Assembly (NCBI RefSeq): GCF_000186865.1 | Contig: NW_008705576.1 | Location: forward strand, 79,756 to 143,755 | Length of the DNA stretch: 64,000 bases | Source: Aureococcus anophagefferens | Taxonomy: Eukaryota > Sar > Pelagophyceae > Pelagomonadales > Pelagomonadaceae | Direction of reading: 5' to 3' | In this document: piece after piece, positions 1-10,189 of the stretch | How the letters are laid out: each line of letters opens with the position of its first letter | Numbering within the stretch: the stretch's first letter is position 1 | Position numbers and translations under genes: made by a program | The notes under the pieces: generated by a model | What the model was told of the DNA's origin: nothing | Database searches by the model: none | What the model saw: the letters and a program-made list of their open reading frames with translations, nothing else

Positions 1-3000
1 CCCGCTGGGGCGCGGGCGCCGCGGCCCCGCGCCGCTCCGCGTCCTCCAGATCCGCGCGCGCGTCCTCGAGATCCTGGCGCGCGTCGTCGAGCTCCGCCCG
101 CAGCTGGGCGACGACGCGGCTCTCGCCGCCGCCCTGCTCCGCGGCCGCGCGCAGGTCGTCGGCGTCGCGCTTGAGATGGCGGATTTCCGCCGCGGCGGAC
201 GACGCCGCGAGCTCCGCGGCGGCCGCGCCGTCCTCGGCCCGCCGCTCCGCGTCGCGGAGCTGCTTCCGCAGCTTGCGCGCGTCGTCGCCGCTGGCCTTCT
301 TCGCGGTCTCCGCGGTCGCGAGGTCGTCGCGCGCGCTCGAGAGGGACGCCTTGAGCCGCGCGACGACGTCGGACTCGTCGACGATGACCGACGACCGCCG
401 CCGCTCGGGGGCGGCCGCCGGCCGGCGCCGCTCCGCGTCCTCGAGATCCGCGCGCGTCGCCGCCAGGTCGCGCTGGGCCTCCTCGAGCTCGGACGTCACG
501 CGCGCGACCTCCCGCTCCGCGGCGGCCTCCCGCTCCGCGGCGGCGGCGTCGGACTCGCGCGCGCGCCGCCGCGCGTCGGACTCGAGCTTCCGCGACGCCT
601 CGTCGCTCGCCGCGCGCGCGTCGGCGGCGTCGCGCCGCGCGGCGGCGAGCTCCTGGCGCAGCGTGCGCTGGTCGTCGCCGGCGGCCTTCTTTGCGGCCTC
701 GGCGTCGGCCCGCGCCGCCTCGTACTCTTTCCGCGCCTCGTCGAGGCTCGCGCGCAGCTTGGCCACGACCGTCGACTCGTCGACGATGACGGACGACCGC
801 CGCCGCGACGGCTTCGACGTCGACCGCGCCTCGGCGTCCTCGAGATCCGCGCGCGTCGCCGCGAGCTCGCGGTTCGCTTCCTCGAGGTCGCCGCGAAGCC
901 GCGCGAGCACGCGGCTCTCGTCGGCCGGCGCCGCCGCCGCCGCGCGCGCCTCGGCCAGCTCCCGCTCCGCCTCGTCGACGCGCCGTTGGTCGTCGCCCCG
1001 CGACCGCTTCAGCGCCTCGCACTCCTTCGACTTGGCCTCGTAGTCGCGCCGCGACTCGTCGACGTGCCGGTGGAGCTGCGCGACGACGGCGGAATCCGGC
1101 GCCGCGACGCTCGCGCGCCGGCCGGAATTTTTGGTCGCCGCCTCGAGGTCCCGCCGCGCGTCCGCGAGGTCCGACCGGAGCCGCGCGACGGTGCGGCTCT
1201 CCGACGACGGCGGCTCGTCGTCGTCGTCGAAGGAGCCGAAGACCTTGAGCGCGCCCGAGCCCGACCGGGGCCGCGCCGTCGGCTCCGGCTCCGCGGCGCG
1301 CGCCTCCGCGAGGTCCCGGCGCAGGCCGTCCACCACGGCCTTGAGGTCGTCGTCGCCGCTGCGCTCCGCGGCGGCCCGGCGCTCGAAGTCGAGGTCCCGG
1401 CGCAGCTTGGACACCTGGTCGCCCAACGTCTCCCGCTCGACGGCCGCGTCGCCGAGCCTGCGCTCGAAGTCGACGCGCGACGCCTCGGCGCGGCGGTCGG
1501 CGTCGGCCTCCGCCGCGGCGACGGCCGCGTCGCGCTTCTTGCGCTCGAGCTCCGCGCCCTCGCGCCGCGCGTCCGCTAGGGCCCGCTCGTCGCTGACGAC
1601 GACGCGCGTCTCCACGGGCGGCGGCGGCGGCGGCGGCGCGGCGGCCGCCGCCGCGGCCGCGCGGAGCTCCGCGGCGTGCGCCGCCTTCACGTCCGCGAGC
1701 GTCGCGCCGAATTTCGACTCCGCGTCCTTGAGCGTGGCCATGCCCGCGGCCGCGGCCCGGTCCGCGCCGCGCTGCTCCGCGGCCCGCAGGTCGTCGGCCC
1801 GCACCCGCTCGGCGTCGTCGCGGTCGCGGACGGCGGCCTCGAGGTGCGCCGCGACGGCGTCCTCGACGGACGCGACGACGACGGACGCGCGCGACTTGGG
1901 CGCCGCCTTTTGGGACGAAGCGTCGGGCGCAGCACCCTTCGTCACGACGGCGCGCAGCTTGTCGGCGAAGGCGTCCTCGGAGCGGCGCACGGCCGCCGCG
2001 ACCTCGGCGTCCCGGAGCGCGCGCTCGTCGTCGAGCGCGTCGCGGCGCGCCTTGTCCGCGGCCGCCAGGTCCGCCTCGTGCGCCGTCCGCAGCTCCCGCA
2101 GGGCCTGCGCGTGCGCGTGCTCGAGCTGCGCCCGGTCCTCGCGGCGCCGCGACTCGGCCTCGACGGCCCGGAGGGCCTCCGCGTCCTCGGTCGGGCCGCG
2201 CGCGTCGTCGACCGCGGCGAGACGGCCGGCCCGCTGGCCCGATTCCAGCGCCCGCGCCACGTCGACGGACCGCCGCGACTCGGCGCTCGCGAGCCGCGCC
2301 TCGTAGGACTCGCGCAGGGCCCGGAGCTCGACGCCGTGCGCGTCCTCCGCGGCCGCGAGCGCGACGTTCGCGCCGCCGCTCGCGTCCGCCGCGGCCGCGC
2401 GCGCGCGCTCGAGGCTCTCCTTGTACTGGGCCGCGAGCGCCTCGAGGCTCGCCGCCGCCCGGGCCTGCTCCTCCTTGACGCGGCCCACGAGCTCCGCGTC
2501 GTGCTTCGCCTCGGCGTCCGCGAGCGCGCGCGCCGCGTCGCGCCGCGCGTCGCGGAGCGCCGCCGCGCGCGCCGCCTCGAGCGTCCGCGTCGCCTCGTCG
2601 AGGCGCTTCGCGCCCCGGTCCGCCTCGAAGGCGACGGCCGCGTCGAGGTCGCGCTGCGCGTCGTCGCGCTCCTCCTTGGCCTGCTGCAGCAGCAGCTTCG
2701 CCTTGGCCGTCGCGTCGATGGCGACGATGGACGCGCGGCTCCGGCGGCCGCCGGGCGACGGCGGCGGCGACGCCGGCAGCAGCGCGGCGCCGGAGACGGC
2801 GTCGCGGAGCTTCGTCGCGAAGACGTCCTCGGTCCGCCGCACCGCGCGGTCCTTGTCGCGCGCGGCGGCCTCGGCCTCGCCCGCGAGCCGCCGCGCCCAG
2901 CCGGTCTCGGAGTCCTCGAGCTTGCGGCCCCAGGCCTCGTTCGCCGCCGCCAGCGCGACCGCGCCGTCGCGCTTCTCCCGGTCGAGGCGCGACGACCACG

Positions 3001-6000
3001 ACGCGTCGCGCGCTTCCTCCGCGGCCGCGGCCGCCTCGCGGAGGGCCGACGCGTGCGACGCCGCCAGCGTCTCGACGCGGGCGTCGGCGTCGTTTTTGCA
3101 CCGGGCGACGACGCGCGCCTCCGCGTCCGCGACGTCGCGCGCGACGCGCGCCTCCCAGCGCTCCGCGAGCGACGCGCGCTGCGCGTCGAGCTCGGCTTCG
3201 ACGTGCGTCGCGTGCGCGCGCTTCTCCTCGGCGACGGCGCGCTCGACGGCCGTCTCCCGGTCGTCCGCCGCGCGCTCGGCGAGCTCGCCCTTGAGGGCCT
3301 CGAGGTCGGTCTCCGCGGCCGCGCGCTCCGCGGACCGCTTCGCCCGTTCGTTGTCGAGCTTCCGCGCAAAGTCGTCGCCCGCGGCGGCCGCGACGGCCAC
3401 GAGGCGCGCCTTCTCGAGGGCCCAGTCGCGCTGCGCGGCGTCGAGGACCTCGAGCGCGGCCGCCTTGTCGCGCCGCCGCGCGTCGTCCGCCGCGGTCGCG
3501 GCGCTCGCGTGCTCGTCGCGCAGGAGGTCGCTCGCCTTGGCGTGCTCGTCGCGGAGCGCCGCCGCGGCCTCCGCGGACCGCCGCCGCTCCTCCTCGAGGG
3601 CCTCGTCGCGCGCGCGGTGCGCGTCGTCGTAGCGCCTCCGCGCCTCGTCGAGGGCCTCGCCGTGCTCGGCGCGGCGCCGCTCGAGCGTCTCCGCGTGCTC
3701 GGCCCGGTGCTGCTCGAGCCGCGCCTCGTGCGCCGCGCGCGTCTCCTCGAGCGCCTTCCTCCCCTGGACGCGCTCGCGCTCCGCGTCCTCGACGTGCCTC
3801 GCCAGCTCCTCCGCGTGCTCGTCGCGCCGCGCGTCGTGGGCCGCGCCGAGCTCGTCGAGCGCCGCCGCGTGCTCGACGCGCCGCGCCTCGAGCGCCGCGG
3901 CGTGCTCGGCCCGGTGCTGCTCCAGCGTCTCCGCGTGCTCCGAGCGGTGCGCGTCCAGCGCGCCCGCGTGCTCCGCGCGCGCGGCGTCGAGCGCCGCCGC
4001 GGCCAGGGCCCGCTCGCGCTCGAGGTCCTCGAAGGACCCGGCCTTGTGCGTCTCCAGCTTCGAGCTCACGTCGCGGTGCGCCTCCCGGTGCTGCTCGACG
4101 ACCTCGAGGTGCTCCGCGCGGTGGCGCTCGATCTCCTCGCTGTGCGCCTCGCGGTGCTGCTCGACGATTTCGAGGTGCTCCGCGCGGTGGCGCGCCATCT
4201 CCTCGCTCGCGGCGGTCCGCGCGGCGTCGAGCTCGCGCGCGTGGGCCTCGAGGGCGTCGGTGTGCTTCCGGTGGAGCTCGTCGTGGGCCCGGTCCTTCTC
4301 CTCGGCGTGGGCCTCGAGGGCCTCGGCGTGCGCTTGGACGTGGCGCTCGATCTCTTCCTGATGCTTCTTGACCCAGGCGTCGTGCGCGTCGCGCTTCGCC
4401 CGCTCCCAGGCGTCGCGCGCCTCGTTGTGCTTCGCCTCCCAGGCCTCGTGGGTCTCGGCGTGCTTCGCCTCCCAGTGCTCCGTGGTCTCGGCGTGCTTCG
4501 CCTCCCAGTGCTCCGTGGTCTCGTTGTGCTTCGCCTCCCAGTGCTCCGTCGTCTCGGCGTGCTTCGCCTCCCAGGCTTCCGAGTGCTCCGCGTGCCGCCG
4601 TTCCCACTCGGCGTGCGTCTCCTCCTTGGCCGAGTGGGCGAGCTCCAGATGCTTGCGCGCCTCCTCGCGGTGGGCCTCGAGGTCCCGGGCGGCCCGGGCG
4701 ACCTGCTCCCGCAGCCGCGTCTCGTTGTCCGCCTGGCTCGCGGCGAGCGCGGCCTCCAGAGCCGCGCGCATGTCCGCGGCGACGCAGGCCGCCGCGTCCG
4801 TCGACACGGCCAGCGAGTCCTGGAACTCGGAGCGCATCTTCTTCTCGCGGCTCAGGGCCGCGGCGACCTCGGCGGCGGCCGCGGCCGCGGCGGCCGCGGC
4901 GGCCGCGTCGGCGACGAGGAGCGCGGTCCGGCGGGCCTCGGCGTCGCGCGCCGCCGCGGCGTCGCGCGCGCGCTCGGCGGCGCCGGTCGCGGCCGCGGCG
5001 TCGCGCGCGCGGTCCGCGGCGGCGGCGGCGAGCGCCTCGCCGCGCTGCTCCGCCGCGGCGACGGCCTCGGCGGTCTGCTTCGACGCGAGCGATCGGAGGC
5101 TCGACTCGAGCGCGTCGGCCTCGGCCAGGGCCCGCGCCTTGTACTGGCGCTCGACGGCCGCCGCGGCCTCGGCGCTCGCGGCCTCGGCGCTCGCGAGCCG
5201 CTCGTCGAAGGCGTCGCCGGCGCGCGCGAGGGCCGCGGAACTCGCAGTCTCAGCGTCCGCGAGGCGCCGCCGCGCGGTCTCGCCCGCGGACCGCAGGAGC
5301 CGCTCGTGGCCGTCGCAGAGCGCCGCGGCGTCGACGGCGAGGCCCGCGACGCTCGTCGCCGCGGCGGCGACGAGGGCGTCGGGCCGCAGGGACGCGTCGA
5401 GCTTCGATTTCGCCGCGTCCGCGGCGCCCGCGGCCAAAGCGGCCACCGTGTCGCGCGCCGCCGCGTCGAAGGCGCCGACGTCGACCGCGCCCGCGGTGAA
5501 CTGCGCCAGGACCGCGTCCATGGCCCGGGTCACGCGCGCGACGTCGCAGGGCACGTCGGCGAGCGCGCTCGGCGCCCCCTCGACGGTCAAGGCGCATACG
5601 GGGGTCGCGCGCGCGTCCAGCGTCTCGGAGGCGACCGTCGGCCGCGCGGGCGGCTCGAGCTTCGACAGCGCGGCCCGGACCTTGTCCACGGCGAGCTTCC
5701 CGGCGCGGACGATGGCCCGCGCCTTGGAGGCCTTGAAGCGCCGCAGCAGGTCGCCCGTGTCCTTCGCGTGCCGCGCGTCGCGGTCCGCGACGGCCCTATC
5801 CAGGCTCTTCGCGAGCTCGCTCTGGAGGTTCTCCACCGTCGCGTCGTGCTCCCGCTTCCGCCGCTCCAGCGTGTCCTCGAGATCTTCGACGAGGCGCGCC
5901 GCCTCGACCTCGCGGAGCGCCGCGTCCTTCTCGGACCGCGCGACGGACTCCGAGAGTTCGCGGTGCTCCGCGTCGCGCGCGGCCCGGAGCCGCGCCTCGC

Positions 6001-9000
6001 GCTCCTCCGCCGCCGCGCGCTCGCCGGCGCGCTCGTCCTCCGCGAGGGCCTTGTCCCGGGCGTAGCGCTCGGCGATGGCCAGCGCGTCCCGGTCCGCCTC
6101 CGCCGCGAGCCGCTCCTTGTGGTTTTCGAAGTCGGCCTGCGCGGCCGTGAGCCGCTTCATGGCGATGTCGCGCGCGGCCTCGGCGGCGTCGGCCCGCACC
6201 TTCTCCGCCAGCGCCTTCTCCGACAGCGCCGCCGCCTGCTGCTCGGACGCGCCGAGCGACGCGCGGCACGTCTTGAGCTCGAGGTCCAGGTCGTCGGCCT
6301 TGGCTTTCGCGTCCTCGAGGCACCGCGCGGCGCACTCCCGTTCCACTCTTCGCAGCTCGCTCTCCGTCTGCTGGAGCTTGCCGACGCTCGACGCGAGGCG
6401 GTCCTCGCGCTCCGCGGCCAACGCCTTCTCGTCCGTCAACAGCCGCTCGAAGCGTTTTTTCAAATCCGCGTCCTCGGCCCGTACCAAACGCAGCTCCTCC
6501 TCCGCGCGCCGCGCGGACCGCTGCGACTCCTCGCCGGCGAGGCGCAGCTCGCGGCCCGCGGCGCGCTCGCGGTCCAGCGCGTTCGCCGCCGTCTCGCGCG
6601 CCGCGGACTCCGCGTCGAGCAGTTTGGCCAATCGCGACGCCTCGTCGGCCAGGCCCGCGCGCTCGTGCTCCAGGCTCGCCTTGTCCCGCTCGGCCTCGAC
6701 CAGGTGCACGTCCCGGAGCCGCGCGAGCTCCGCGCGGGTCTCGTCGAGCGCCGTCCGCAGGCCCTCGGAGTCGCGGCGGTAGCGCCGCGCGGCCTCCTCC
6801 GCGCCCGCGGCGCCGCGGCGCGCGCGCGGCAGCGCCTTGAGCACGAGCCGCGCGAGCCGCGCGGCCGCGGGCCCGCCGACGGCCTCGGCCGCCGCCGCCG
6901 CCTCGCCGCGCGCGGCCTCGCGCGCGTCCTCGACGGTCGCCGCGTACGCGAGCGCGTCGCCCGCGTCGCGCGCCAAAACCTTCGACGCGAGCGCGACGGC
7001 GTCGACGGCCCAGGGGCTCCCGCGCGGCGACGGCCGCGGCGTCTCGCGCCGCAGGGCCGGCGGCTGCGGCGGCGGCGTCGCCAGGAGGTCCTCGGCGCCG
7101 CCGAGAAAACTCGACGCGTCGTCGTCGCCGAGGTCCGGCAGCGCCGGCGTCGGCGGCGCGGACGCCGACGCGCGCGTCGCGTCGTCGTCAAAGTCCAAAA
7201 GCTCGCAGACCCGCGCCGCGAGCTTCTCGAGCTGGAAGCCCGTCTCGTCGAGGGCCGCGCGGAGCGCCGCCGCGGCGACGACCGCGGACCGCTCGCGCGC
7301 GGCCGCCGCGTCGCCGTCGCGCTCCGCCGTCGACGCCCGCAGCTCGAGCGCGTCCCGCGTGTCCTTGAGCGCCGCGGCGTAGCGCTCCTCGACGTCCTGC
7401 ACCGCCGCGGCCGCGCGCGCCTCCGCGTCGCGGAGCTCGGCGTCGTGGCGGACCGCGGACCGCTCCAAGTCGTCGTCGCCGCGGCGCCGGTCGACGGCCG
7501 TCCGCGCGCCGTGCTCCGCCTCCGCCGCCTCGAGGTCCTCGATGCGCCGCGCCCGCTCCGTCTCGAGCTCCGCGGCCGCGCGCGCCTTGAGATCCTCGAA
7601 CTCGCGGCGCTCCAGCGCGAGCGCCTGCTCTAAATCCTCGCAGCGCCGCGCGGCGACCGCCGCGGCGTCGTCGGCATCGCGTTTCGCCTCGAGCGCCGCG
7701 CGCGCGTCGCCCTTGAGGCTCTCGAACATGTCCTCGCAGGCCCGCTCCGCCGTCGCCTCGGCCCGCCGCGCCTCGCCCTGGGCCTCCTCGACGGCCTCGA
7801 CGGAGGTCCGCCGGTCGTCGTCGCGCTCGCGCCGCGCGGCGTCGCGCTCCGCGCGCAGCACGTCGCAGGCCTCCGCCGCCGCCTCGAGCCGCGCCGTCGC
7901 CTCGGCCTCGGCCGCCGTGACCCGGAGCACCGCCGCCCGCGCGACCTCGAGCTCCGCGGCGGCCCGCGACGCCTCGCTCTGGAGCTCCGCGTTGGCGCCC
8001 TCGGCCCTTCTCAAACTCTCGAGGTGGCGGCCGGCGGCCTCGACGGCCTCGTCGCGCGTCGCCAGCGCGTCGCGCCGCGCGGCGTCGAGCGACGCCTCGA
8101 GCTCGGACGTCGCGTCGGCCTGCCGCGATTCCAACGTCCGCTTCTCGGCATCCGCGGCGTCGCGCTCGCGCTTCACGGCGATGGCGAGGTCGTTGTGGAG
8201 CTTCTGGCGCTCCTCGCCGAAGGCGCGGTCCTTCGTGGCCTGGGCGGCGACGGCGGCCTCGAAGCGCTTCGCGACGTCGTCGACGCGTTTTTCCAGAAAC
8301 TCGGACCGCTCCTTGCCCTTGGCGAGCTCGCTCCGCAACGACCCGGCCGACGACCGCTCCGACTCCACGAGGGACCGCAGCCGGTCGCGGTCGCTCTCGA
8401 GCAGCGCGAACTTGACCTCGAAGTCCTTCGCGGCCGACGCGAGCGCGGTCGACTTTTGGGTCCGCGCCTCCGCGAGCTGGGCCTTGAGCGCGGCGCCGTC
8501 GTCGCGCTCGCGGGCGACGCGCGCGTTCGTCGCGTCGAGCTTCGCCTCGAGGCGCGTCGTCTCGTTTTTCGCGTCGCGGAGGGCCCGCTCCGCGTCGGCC
8601 GCGCGCTTCTCCAGGCCCTCGACCTTCCCCCGCGCGTCCTTCTCGCGGGAGACGGCGCCGGCGCAGCGGCTCTCGGTCTCCTCGATGGTCGCCTCGAGCT
8701 TGGCGACGATGGAGACGCGGCTCTTCGCCTCCGCCTCCGTCCGGGCCTGGCACGTCCGCGCGTCGCGGCCGACGAGCTCGAGCTCGCGCCTCGCGCCCCG
8801 CGCCTCCAGGGACGCGTCGTCGCGCTCCCGGCGGAGCGACTCGGCTTCCGCGCGCAGCTTGGCGCACGCGTCGCGGTCCTGTTGGGCCTTGGCGGCGCTC
8901 TCGCGCGCCGCGTCCTTGGCGCGGTTCGTTTCGGCGTCCGACGCGCGCTTCTCGTCCTCCGCGGCTACGACCTGGGCCTCCGCCGCGGCCCGCAACGCCT

Positions 9001-9823
9001 TCTCCTCCGCGAGCTCGCGGCCCAGGGTCCGGGCGAGCGCCGCGGCCTCGCCGTCGACGACGGCGAACGACCGCGACTGGCGCTTGCTTTTTAATTCGTC
9101 GACCTCGGCCTCGAGCGCCGCGCAGCGCTTCCGCAGGTCGTCGCGCTCCGCCACTAGAGCCCCGGATTCCAGGGCTTCGAGGCGCTGCTCGAGCTCCTCC
9201 TTCTGCATCTGGACGTAGCGCAGCGCGTGGACCTCCGCGACGACGGCGTCGCGGTCGTCGCCGGACCGCGGCGCGCCCTCGAGCTCCTTGGCGAGGACGG
9301 CGTTCTCCCGGCGCAGGCGGAGCGCCTCGGCCTGGGCGTCGCGCAGGAGCTCCGCGGCCTCGTCGTCGCCGCCCATGCTGCGCAGCAGCTCGTTCTCGTC
9401 CAAGAGCCGCTTCGCCTCGCGCCGCGCGTCCGCGAGCGCGGCCTCGACGTCGCTCGGCGGCGCGCGCCGCTTCAGCCGCTCGTTCTCGTCCCGCAGCCGG
9501 TCGAGCTCGTAGCCGCCCCCGCTCCGGCCCCGCTCCGCGGCGTCCGCGCGCGCCTCCGCGGCGTCGCGCTCCGCCGCGGCCGCGGTCAGCGCCGCGGCGT
9601 ACTCGTCGCGCTCGCGGCGCAGCGCCAGCGTCGAGCCGGCGTCGTCGAAGGCGCCGTCGACGCGGCACGCGCGGTCCCGGAGCCGCGCCTCGAGGGACGC
9701 GACGATCTCGGCGTGCTTCAGCGTCTCCGTGCCCCGCACCCAGGCCTTCAAGACCCAGCGCCGGAGCAGGTCCTCGCAGCGCGACAGCTCCGCGGCGAGC
9801 TCGCCGCGGCTCATGGTCGCCAT
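1..9823 (-). CDS. Giant coiled-coil protein (5' part, runs off left edge)
   Basis: One uninterrupted minus-strand frame runs from ATG at 9823 (second ATG at 9814) to the window edge, 3,274 codons without a stop. I chose the upstream ATG because the frame continues cleanly from it. Nearly all of it is Glu/Arg/Ala/Lys-rich heptad-like sequence, so it should form very long coiled coils. There is a tandem WEAKHAETTEH unit at about 4427-4600 and a histidine-rich stretch of EHxxxLExHRAEH units after it (about 3640-4390). Near 7000-7180 is a Pro-rich, non-helical break. Short R-x-S-[VI]-V modules recur near 8715, 2730, 1880, 1105, 790 and 390, each followed by coiled coil. I see no motor, kinase or membrane segment. 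A structural role (cytoskeletal, centrosomal or Golgi-like tether) is inference only; no family is recognised. The C-terminus is outside the window. Confidence 0.85.
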   Translation of the reverse strand, partial: MATMSRGELAAELSRCEDLLRRWVLKAWVRGTETLKHAEIVASLEARLRDRACRVDGAFDDAGSTLALRRERDEYAAALTAAAAERDAAEARADAAERGRSGGGYELDRLRDENERLKRRAPPSDVEAALADARREAKRLLDENELLRSMGGDDEAAELLRDAQAEALRLRRENAVLAKELEGAPRSGDDRDAVVAEVHALRYVQMQKEELEQRLEALESGALVAERDDLRKRCAALEAEVDELKSKRQSRSFAVVDGEAAALARTLGRELAEEKALRAAAEAQVVAAEDEKRASDAETNRAKDAARESAAKAQQDRDACAKLRAEAESLRRERDDASLEARGARRELELVGRDARTCQARTEAEAKSRVSIVAKLEATIEETESRCAGAVSREKDARGKVEGLEKRAADAERALRDAKNETTRLEAKLDATNARVARERDDGAALKAQLAEARTQKSTALASAAKDFEVKFALLESDRDRLRSLVESERSSAGSLRSELAKGKERSEFLEKRVDDVAKRFEAAVAAQATKDRAFGEERQKLHNDLAIAVKRERDAADAEKRTLESRQADATSELEASLDAARRDALATRDEAVEAAGRHLESLRRAEGANAELQSEASRAAAELEVARAAVLRVTAAEAEATARLEAAAEACDVLRAERDAARRERDDDRRTSVEAVEEAQGEARRAEATAERACEDMFESLKGDARAALEAKRDADDAAAVAARRCEDLEQALALERREFEDLKARAAAELETERARRIEDLEAAEAEHGARTAVDRRRGDDDLERSAVRHDAELRDAEARAAAAVQDVEERYAAALKDTRDALELRASTAERDGDAAAARERSAVVAAAALRAALDETGFQLEKLAARVCELLDFDDDATRASASAPPTPALPDLGDDDASSFLGGAEDLLATPPPQPPALRRETPRPSPRGSPWAVDAVALASKVLARDAGDALAYAATVEDAREAARGEAAAAAEAVGGPAAARLARLVLKALPRARRGAAGAEEAARRYRRDSEGLRTALDETRAELARLRDVHLVEAERDKASLEHERAGLADEASRLAKLLDAESAARETAANALDRERAAGRELRLAGEESQRSARRAEEELRLVRAEDADLKKRFERLLTDEKALAAEREDRLASSVGKLQQTESELRRVERECAARCLEDAKAKADDLDLELKTCRASLGASEQQAAALSEKALAEKVRADAAEAARDIAMKRLTAAQADFENHKERLAAEADRDALAIAERYARDKALAEDERAGERAAAEEREARLRAARDAEHRELSESVARSEKDAALREVEAARLVEDLEDTLERRKREHDATVENLQSELAKSLDRAVADRDARHAKDTGDLLRRFKASKARAIVRAGKLAVDKVRAALSKLEPPARPTVASETLDARATPVCALTVEGAPSALADVPCDVARVTRAMDAVLAQFTAGAVDVGAFDAAARDTVAALAAGAADAAKSKLDASLRPDALVAAAATSVAGLAVDAAALCDGHERLLRSAGETARRRLADAETASSAALARAGDAFDERLASAEAASAEAAAAVERQYKARALAEADALESSLRSLASKQTAEAVAAAEQRGEALAAAAADRARDAAAATGAAERARDAAAARDAEARRTALLVADAAAAAAAAAAAAEVAAALSREKKMRSEFQDSLAVSTDAAACVAADMRAALEAALAASQADNETRLREQVARAARDLEAHREEARKHLELAHSAKEETHAEWERRHAEHSEAWEAKHAETTEHWEAKHNETTEHWEAKHAETTEHWEAKHAETHEAWEAKHNEARDAWERAKRDAHDAWVKKHQEEIERHVQAHAEALEAHAEEKDRAHDELHRKHTDALEAHARELDAARTAASEEMARHRAEHLEIVEQHREAHSEEIERHRAEHLEVVEQHREAHRDVSSKLETHKAGSFEDLERERALAAAALDAARAEHAGALDAHRSEHAETLEQHRAEHAAALEARRVEHAAALDELGAAHDARRDEHAEELARHVEDAERERVQGRKALEETRAAHEARLEQHRAEHAETLERRRAEHGEALDEARRRYDDAHRARDEALEEERRRSAEAAAALRDEHAKASDLLRDEHASAATAADDARRRDKAAALEVLDAAQRDWALEKARLVAVAAAAGDDFARKLDNERAKRSAERAAAETDLEALKGELAERAADDRETAVERAVAEEKRAHATHVEAELDAQRASLAERWEARVARDVADAEARVVARCKNDADARVETLAASHASALREAAAAAEEARDASWSSRLDREKRDGAVALAAANEAWGRKLEDSETGWARRLAGEAEAAARDKDRAVRRTEDVFATKLRDAVSGAALLPASPPPSPGGRRSRASIVAIDATAKAKLLLQQAKEERDDAQRDLDAAVAFEADRGAKRLDEATRTLEAARAAALRDARRDAARALADAEAKHDAELVGRVKEEQARAAASLEALAAQYKESLERARAAAADASGGANVALAAAEDAHGVELRALRESYEARLASAESRRSVDVARALESGQRAGRLAAVDDARGPTEDAEALRAVEAESRRREDRAQLEHAHAQALRELRTAHEADLAAADKARRDALDDERALRDAEVAAAVRRSEDAFADKLRAVVTKGAAPDASSQKAAPKSRASVVVASVEDAVAAHLEAAVRDRDDAERVRADDLRAAEQRGADRAAAAGMATLKDAESKFGATLADVKAAHAAELRAAAAAAAAPPPPPPPVETRVVVSDERALADARREGAELERKKRDAAVAAAEADADRRAEASRVDFERRLGDAAVERETLGDQVSKLRRDLDFERRAAAERSGDDDLKAVVDGLRRDLAEARAAEPEPTARPRSGSGALKVFGSFDDDDEPPSSESRTVARLRSDLADARRDLEAATKNSGRRASVAAPDSAVVAQLHRHVDESRRDYEAKSKECEALKRSRGDDQRRVDEAERELAEARAAAAAPADESRVLARLRGDLEEANRELAATRADLEDAEARSTSKPSRRRSSVIVDESTVVAKLRASLDEARKEYEAARADAEAAKKAAGDDQRTLRQELAAARRDAADARAASDEASRKLESDARRRARESDAAAAEREAAAEREVARVTSELEEAQRDLAATRADLEDAERRRPAAAPERRRSSVIVDESDVVARLKASLSSARDDLATAETAKKASGDDARKLRKQLRDAERRAEDGAAAAELAASSAAAEIRHLKRDADDLRAAAEQGGGESRVVAQLRAELDDARQDLEDARADLEDAERRGAAAPAPQR
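3640..4600 (-). repeat. Tandem coding repeats inside the giant coiled-coil gene
   Basis: At about 4427-4600 a 33-bp unit encoding the 11-residue WEAKHAETTEH (variants NETTEH, AETHEA, NEARDA) repeats about five times almost identically. Downstream in the protein, related EH-rich units (AEHLEVVEQHREAH and similar) repeat with more divergence. The 11-residue period fits a hendecad coiled coil rather than a heptad. Confidence 0.8.
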
Positions 9824-10189
9824 CGGGCGTCGGTCCCGCGTGGCGCGCAAGGCTACGTTCGGCTCGCAGCAGTGGCGGTTCCCATTGATCGACGCTGCCC
9901 CGAGTAAATGATAGATTTTTTTGTTGAAGCCATATAGAAAATAGTCAAGCTATGAAAACCAGAGTAGCGATCTTTTGTCCGAGACGCACCATTTTCTTCA
10001 AAATTGCGATGAAGGGCACCTGGCGGCGTCCCGAGGCCACCCATTCACAAAAATACTTCCAGGTACCGCAGCGTGTGGCGTCGGACAAAGAATACGTGTT
10101 ATCTTCTGTCCTCGACCAATGAAATCGCTGGAATATGCGACTGACTTTAATTTTTCCATAATATAACTATTTTCTATATGCACAATTAA
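9824..10189. other. Intergenic, AT-rich
   Basis: This 366-bp gap lies upstream of the giant coiled-coil gene and downstream of the ASCH-GRF gene. Most of it is occupied by the inverted-repeat element at 9931-10180, which is far richer in A and T than anything around it. I see no other coding or RNA feature. Confidence 0.6.
9931..10180. mobile_element. Candidate MITE-like element with 15-bp terminal inverted repeats
   Basis: The segment begins with catatagaaaatagt (9931-9945) and ends with its exact reverse complement (10166-10180). A second nested inverted pair, tttgtccga at 9974-9982 and tcggacaaa at 10081-10089, lies inside. The interior is AT-rich against the 70% GC surroundings and has no long frame. 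Size and structure suit a non-autonomous DNA transposon. No clear target duplication is visible, although the repeat tips contain TATA, so TA duplication (mariner type) cannot be excluded. It could instead be a hairpin in untranslated RNA. Confidence 0.5.

Noticed and set aside
1676..7633. A 1,985-codon plus-strand frame opposite the giant coiled-coil gene
   Set aside because: It is arginine/leucine-rich, lacks any domain, and is the complement of GAG/GCG/CGC-type codons, which rarely produce stops on the other strand. The minus frame is longer and has real coiled-coil and repeat structure.
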